Positions 61,586 to 64,000 of a DNA stretch of 64,000 bases are shown here, piece after piece. The number at the start of each line of letters is the position of its first letter. Within the stretch, counting starts at the first letter, position 1. A model generated the notes under the pieces. The model did not search any database. It was not told the DNA's origin and was given only the letters and a program-made list of their open reading frames with translations. Source of the DNA: an uncultured Dorea sp. (GTDB taxonomy: Bacteria; Bacillota; Clostridia; Lachnospirales; Lachnospiraceae); contig CAJUBG010000010.1 of the NCBI GenBank assembly GCA_910584575.1, positions 1 through 64,000 on the forward strand, in the 5' to 3' direction. The position numbers were made by a program, and so were the translations under genes.

Positions 61586-61610
61586 TAGATATTGTCTATA
61601 AATAGATATA
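61586..61610. promoter_or_regulatory. Shared element upstream of the second ABC operon
   Basis: 61586-61603 (TAGATATTGTCTATAAAT) is the exact reverse complement of 31451-31468 before metN. The overlapping AAATAGATATA (61600-61610) matches the half-site of the 59.56-kb palindrome. The block ends 19 bp upstream of the -35 box, a position expected for an activator. Confidence 0.5.
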
Positions 61611-61629
61611 ATATATTGATATTACTGAT

Positions 61630-61658
61630 TTAACAACGGGAAAATTTTGGATTATAAT
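61630..61658 (+). promoter_or_regulatory. Promoter of the second ABC operon
   Basis: TTAACA (61630-61635), 17-bp spacer, perfect TATAAT (61653-61658), 37 bp before the start codon with AAAGGAAA as ribosome binding site. Confidence 0.8.
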
Positions 61659-61694
61659 GTAAAATGAGATTACAAAAGAAAGGAAATCAGTAGT

Positions 61695-63023
61695 ATGAAA
61701 AGGAAATGGATAAGTGCATTGCTGTGTGCATCAATGGTAGCTGCACTGGCAGCGGGATGTGGATCTGACGCTGGTTCAGGTTCTGATTCAGGTTCAGGAG
61801 AAAGCGAGGAAAAGAGCGAGTCATCTGACGGAAAGACTACGCTTACCTTCTGGTGTCATGAGAATGAGCCGTGGGTAAAATCTTACAAGGAGATGGCGAA
61901 GAAGTTTGAGGATGCTAATCCGGATTATACGGTAGAAGTTCAGGATTATCCCTTCAACGTGTACAACGACAAGATTCAGACAGCATTGACGTCATCCACA
62001 GCAGGGCCGGATATTGTGGCAGTCTGGGGAGGAACCGCGCCTTCGTTTATCGAGTCGGATGCTCTGTCAGAGGTGCCGGAGGACATGGTAAAGGAGTTAG
62101 AGGAGGATTACCTTGCGCCAACCCTTGGCATTTATCAGAAAGAAGGAAAATATTACGGTGTTCCTATGGAGTTTAATCTGGAATACGGCGGGATGATCGT
62201 CAATAAGAAGCTTTTTGGCGATACTCCTTATCCGGAGACATGGGAAGACTTAAGGAAGGTTTCTAAGGAAGTATCCAAGAAGAACGGCGATATCGTAGAG
62301 ATGAAAGGGTTCGAGATGATGGACACAGACTCTTTGATCTGTAACTATCTTGCCATGATTCTGCAACAGGGCGGGCAGTACCTTAAGGACGATGGCTCGA
62401 TAGATTTTGCCACTCCGGAGGGCATCAAGGCCATGGAGGAGGTTCTTGATATGTACAAGAACGGAGAGTGTGACCTTGAGAATCTGACGGCAGGCGAATA
62501 TTGCTACAATGACGTATATCAGGACAAGGGCTACATGGCGTCAGTGGGTTCATGGGCAATCGGCGAGGGGTCAGGCTCTTATGATTTGACCTACGGCGAG
62601 GATTACGAGTATGTGCCGGTGCCGCAGTACGGCGAGCAGATGGCATTTGCCTCTGAGACCGGATGGGGAATCATTATTCCGGAGAATGGCGCCAACAAGG
62701 AGGCGGCGTGGGAATTCGTGAAGTTTTTCAGTGAGCCGGAGAATCTGGTACAGCATAACATTGCATGTAACCAGCTTCCGCCGCGGAAATCTTTGTTAGA
62801 CAGCGAGGAATACAAAGAGGCAATGCCGAATATTACATTCCTGCTTGACATTCTTCCAAGCGGTCAGTGGATGGGACCATATAACACATCAGACATGCGT
62901 GAGATCTTTAACCAGATGTTTATCGATCTGTGTCAGTCTGACAGTCCGGATGTAGAGGGGGCGCTTAAAGACGCGTCTGCCAAGATTACAGAAGGGTGCC
63001 AGATTAGTTACTCAATGGATTAA
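61695..63023 (+). CDS. Extracellular sugar-binding lipoprotein 2
   Basis: 442 residues; lipoprotein Cys22 (VAALAAGC) and Ser/Gly linker. TLTFWCHENEPWVKSYKEMA, AGPDIVAVWGGTAPSFIESD, GVPMEFNLEYGGMIVNKKLF, PETWEDLRKVSKE, and YVPVPQYGEQMAFASETGWG are typical of MalE/UgpB-class proteins. It has the same length as the protein encoded at 58,143 but its sequence is different, so the two likely bind different ligands. Confidence 0.9.
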   Translation: MKRKWISALLCASMVAALAAGCGSDAGSGSDSGSGESEEKSESSDGKTTLTFWCHENEPWVKSYKEMAKKFEDANPDYTVEVQDYPFNVYNDKIQTALTSSTAGPDIVAVWGGTAPSFIESDALSEVPEDMVKELEEDYLAPTLGIYQKEGKYYGVPMEFNLEYGGMIVNKKLFGDTPYPETWEDLRKVSKEVSKKNGDIVEMKGFEMMDTDSLICNYLAMILQQGGQYLKDDGSIDFATPEGIKAMEEVLDMYKNGECDLENLTAGEYCYNDVYQDKGYMASVGSWAIGEGSGSYDLTYGEDYEYVPVPQYGEQMAFASETGWGIIIPENGANKEAAWEFVKFFSEPENLVQHNIACNQLPPRKSLLDSEEYKEAMPNITFLLDILPSGQWMGPYNTSDMREIFNQMFIDLCQSDSPDVEGALKDASAKITEGCQISYSMD

Positions 63024-63083
63024 GATATAATATAAGACGGCAGAGGATACGGCTTGTGTTCTCTGCCATTTTTGGAGAATGGT

Positions 63084-63962
63084 ATGAAAAATAATCGATT
63101 TGTAGCGATAGTGCTTATCCCTGGTTTTCTGTTCCTGCTGGTGTTTGTTGTGTTTCCGGTGGTGTATGGACTGGGAATCTCTCTCTACGATTATAATCCG
63201 GCGAATTCCCAGAATCCATTTACCGGCATCGAGAATTATAAACGGCTGCTTCATGACGAGGTGTTTTGGATTGCCGTCAAGAATACGATTTTCTTCTGCG
63301 CGGCGGCGGTGACGGCGAATATTGTGATTACATTGTTTCTTGCTGAGATTATCTCAATCCTTCCGTCGAAATGGATGAAAACCCTGTTTCGGACGATACT
63401 GTTTATCCCCTGCATCGCGCCCATGGTGGGTACTTCTACGGTATGGAAGTATGGAATCTTTGGTACGGACGGGGGCGCGATGAACCGGATAGCCGGACTC
63501 TTTGGGGCTGCGCCGAAGAACTGGTTTCTGACTACATGGCAGTTTATGATTTTGATTATTGTTTTTACGCTGTGGGCGGACATAGGATATAATGTAGTGC
63601 TGTTTACAGCGGGAATCGAGGGCGTGCCGAAGGAATTCGAGGAGGCGGGCGCCATTGACGGGGCGGGGCCTGTGCGTAGGTTTCTGTATATTAAGCTGCC
63701 GCTTATGGGGCGCACATTTGCGTTTGTGGCGATTATGACTATGGCAAACTATTTCCAGATGTTCGCCCAGTTCCGTGTATTTGCAGCCAGCGGAGGAAGG
63801 AATAATTCCGCTATGGTGCTGACCAACTATGTGTATAAGATGAGCTTTGACAGCTTTGATATGGGCTATGCCTCGGCGGTTGCGGCGGCATTGTTTGTGC
63901 TGGTGTTTGCGGTTGCCATGGTTCAGAATAAGCTGATGCGTATGGATTGGAGTTATGAGTAA
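63084..63962 (+). CDS. Sugar-type ABC permease (MalF/UgpA class)
   Basis: 292 residues from the ATG at 63084 behind TTGGAGAATGGT. FVAIVLIPGFLFLLVFVVFP start, EAA loop EFEEAGAIDGAGPVRRFLYI, and MFAQFRVFAASGGRNNSAMV, where the MalF class has its TxGGP segment. 60 bp after the binding protein gene. Confidence 0.88.
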   Translation: MKNNRFVAIVLIPGFLFLLVFVVFPVVYGLGISLYDYNPANSQNPFTGIENYKRLLHDEVFWIAVKNTIFFCAAAVTANIVITLFLAEIISILPSKWMKTLFRTILFIPCIAPMVGTSTVWKYGIFGTDGGAMNRIAGLFGAAPKNWFLTTWQFMILIIVFTLWADIGYNVVLFTAGIEGVPKEFEEAGAIDGAGPVRRFLYIKLPLMGRTFAFVAIMTMANYFQMFAQFRVFAASGGRNNSAMVLTNYVYKMSFDSFDMGYASAVAAALFVLVFAVAMVQNKLMRMDWSYE

Positions 63963-64000
63963 TGGGACGAAAGAAAAAATCAGTATATAAGAAATATCAT
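63962..64000 (+). CDS. Start of second sugar-type permease (cut by window edge)
   Basis: The TAATG overlap at 63960-63964 opens a new frame beginning MGRKKKSVYKKYH. A basic N-terminus is usual for MalG-class permeases and the operon order predicts one here. Only 13 codons are visible. Confidence 0.6.
   Translation, partial: MGRKKKSVYKKYH

Noticed and set aside
1..64000. tRNA, rRNA genes, CRISPR arrays and complete insertion sequences
   Set aside because: None was recognised on reading either strand; the only mobile-type genes are the Rpn-like and AAA/PD-(D/E)XK proteins, without terminal inverted repeats.

Overview
The window looks like a chromosomal stretch of a gut-type Gram-positive anaerobe of the Clostridia, most likely Lachnospiraceae. 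The reasons are moderate GC, strong AGGAGG ribosome binding sites, Cys-anchored solute-binding lipoproteins, a ThiT-type ECF thiamine transporter behind a TPP riboswitch, corrinoid methyltransferases with a RACo-type activator, and a double-cubane-cluster anaerobic reductase. Family names come from reading the translations; no searches were run, so the taxon is an inference.

Region 1 (1-22,580) is the distal part of a contractile injection system (CIS) operon on the + strand. The sheath and tube genes must lie left of the window. Present are a LysM baseplate protein (5' cut), a gpD-like hub, a gp5/VgrG-like spike, gp25, two baseplate-J-like wedges, a gpI-like protein, a CIS-specific 578-residue protein, a DUF4255 cap protein, a DUF4280 PAAR-like tip, a two-domain AAA+ ATPase and several unknowns. 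Three unusual membrane proteins sit among them: a pseudokinase-like protein with a C-terminal helix, an approximately 18-repeat MORN protein, and a four-helix sensor with HAMP and a degenerate cyclase domain. A 647-residue protein with an acidic, disordered-looking front half and hydrophobic Gly/Ala-rich helices sits just before the AAA+ gene and is the best cargo candidate; the small last gene could be its chaperone. A terminator closes the operon.

Region 2 (22,600-28,700) holds a small membrane protein/XRE repressor pair behind a consensus promoter with repeated operators, a minus-strand LytTR/GHKL two-component system, and a + strand set of a YjdF-like protein, CLC channel, DUF308 protein and K+ channel that looks like ion or acid homeostasis.

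Region 3 (28,700-40,700) is one-carbon and redox metabolism: a PucR-type regulator, a double-cubane reductase, a metNIQ-type importer without an S-box, an AEC transporter, then three UroD-superfamily methyltransferases, one corrinoid protein and a RACo activator. No MttB-, MtaB- or MtrH-type substrate methyltransferase is visible, so the methyl donor is unknown. A fourth UroD-type protein lies at 59.7 kb.

Region 4 (40,700-44,200) holds an AAA/PD-(D/E)XK protein, an APH-fold kinase, a TPP riboswitch and thiT.

Region 5 (44,200-54,330) is a probable operon with two rhodanese lipoproteins, a TVP38 membrane protein, a TVP38-glycosyltransferase-iron-sulfur triple fusion, a partner glycosyltransferase and a YnjBCD-like ABC importer. 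It reassembles, in Firmicute form, the gene families of the E. coli ydjXYZ-ynjABCDE locus plus the rSAM/selenodomain-associated transferases 1 and 2.

Region 6 (54,330-64,000) holds an Rpn-like nuclease, a nucleoside hydrolase, two sugar-type ABC importers (one minus, one plus and cut by the right edge), and a UroD/GNAT_C pair between them. Shared AT-rich elements (TTTATAGA type, including an 18-nt exact match between 31.45 kb and 61.59 kb and a 32-bp perfect palindrome at 59.56 kb) suggest common control of regions 3 and 6.
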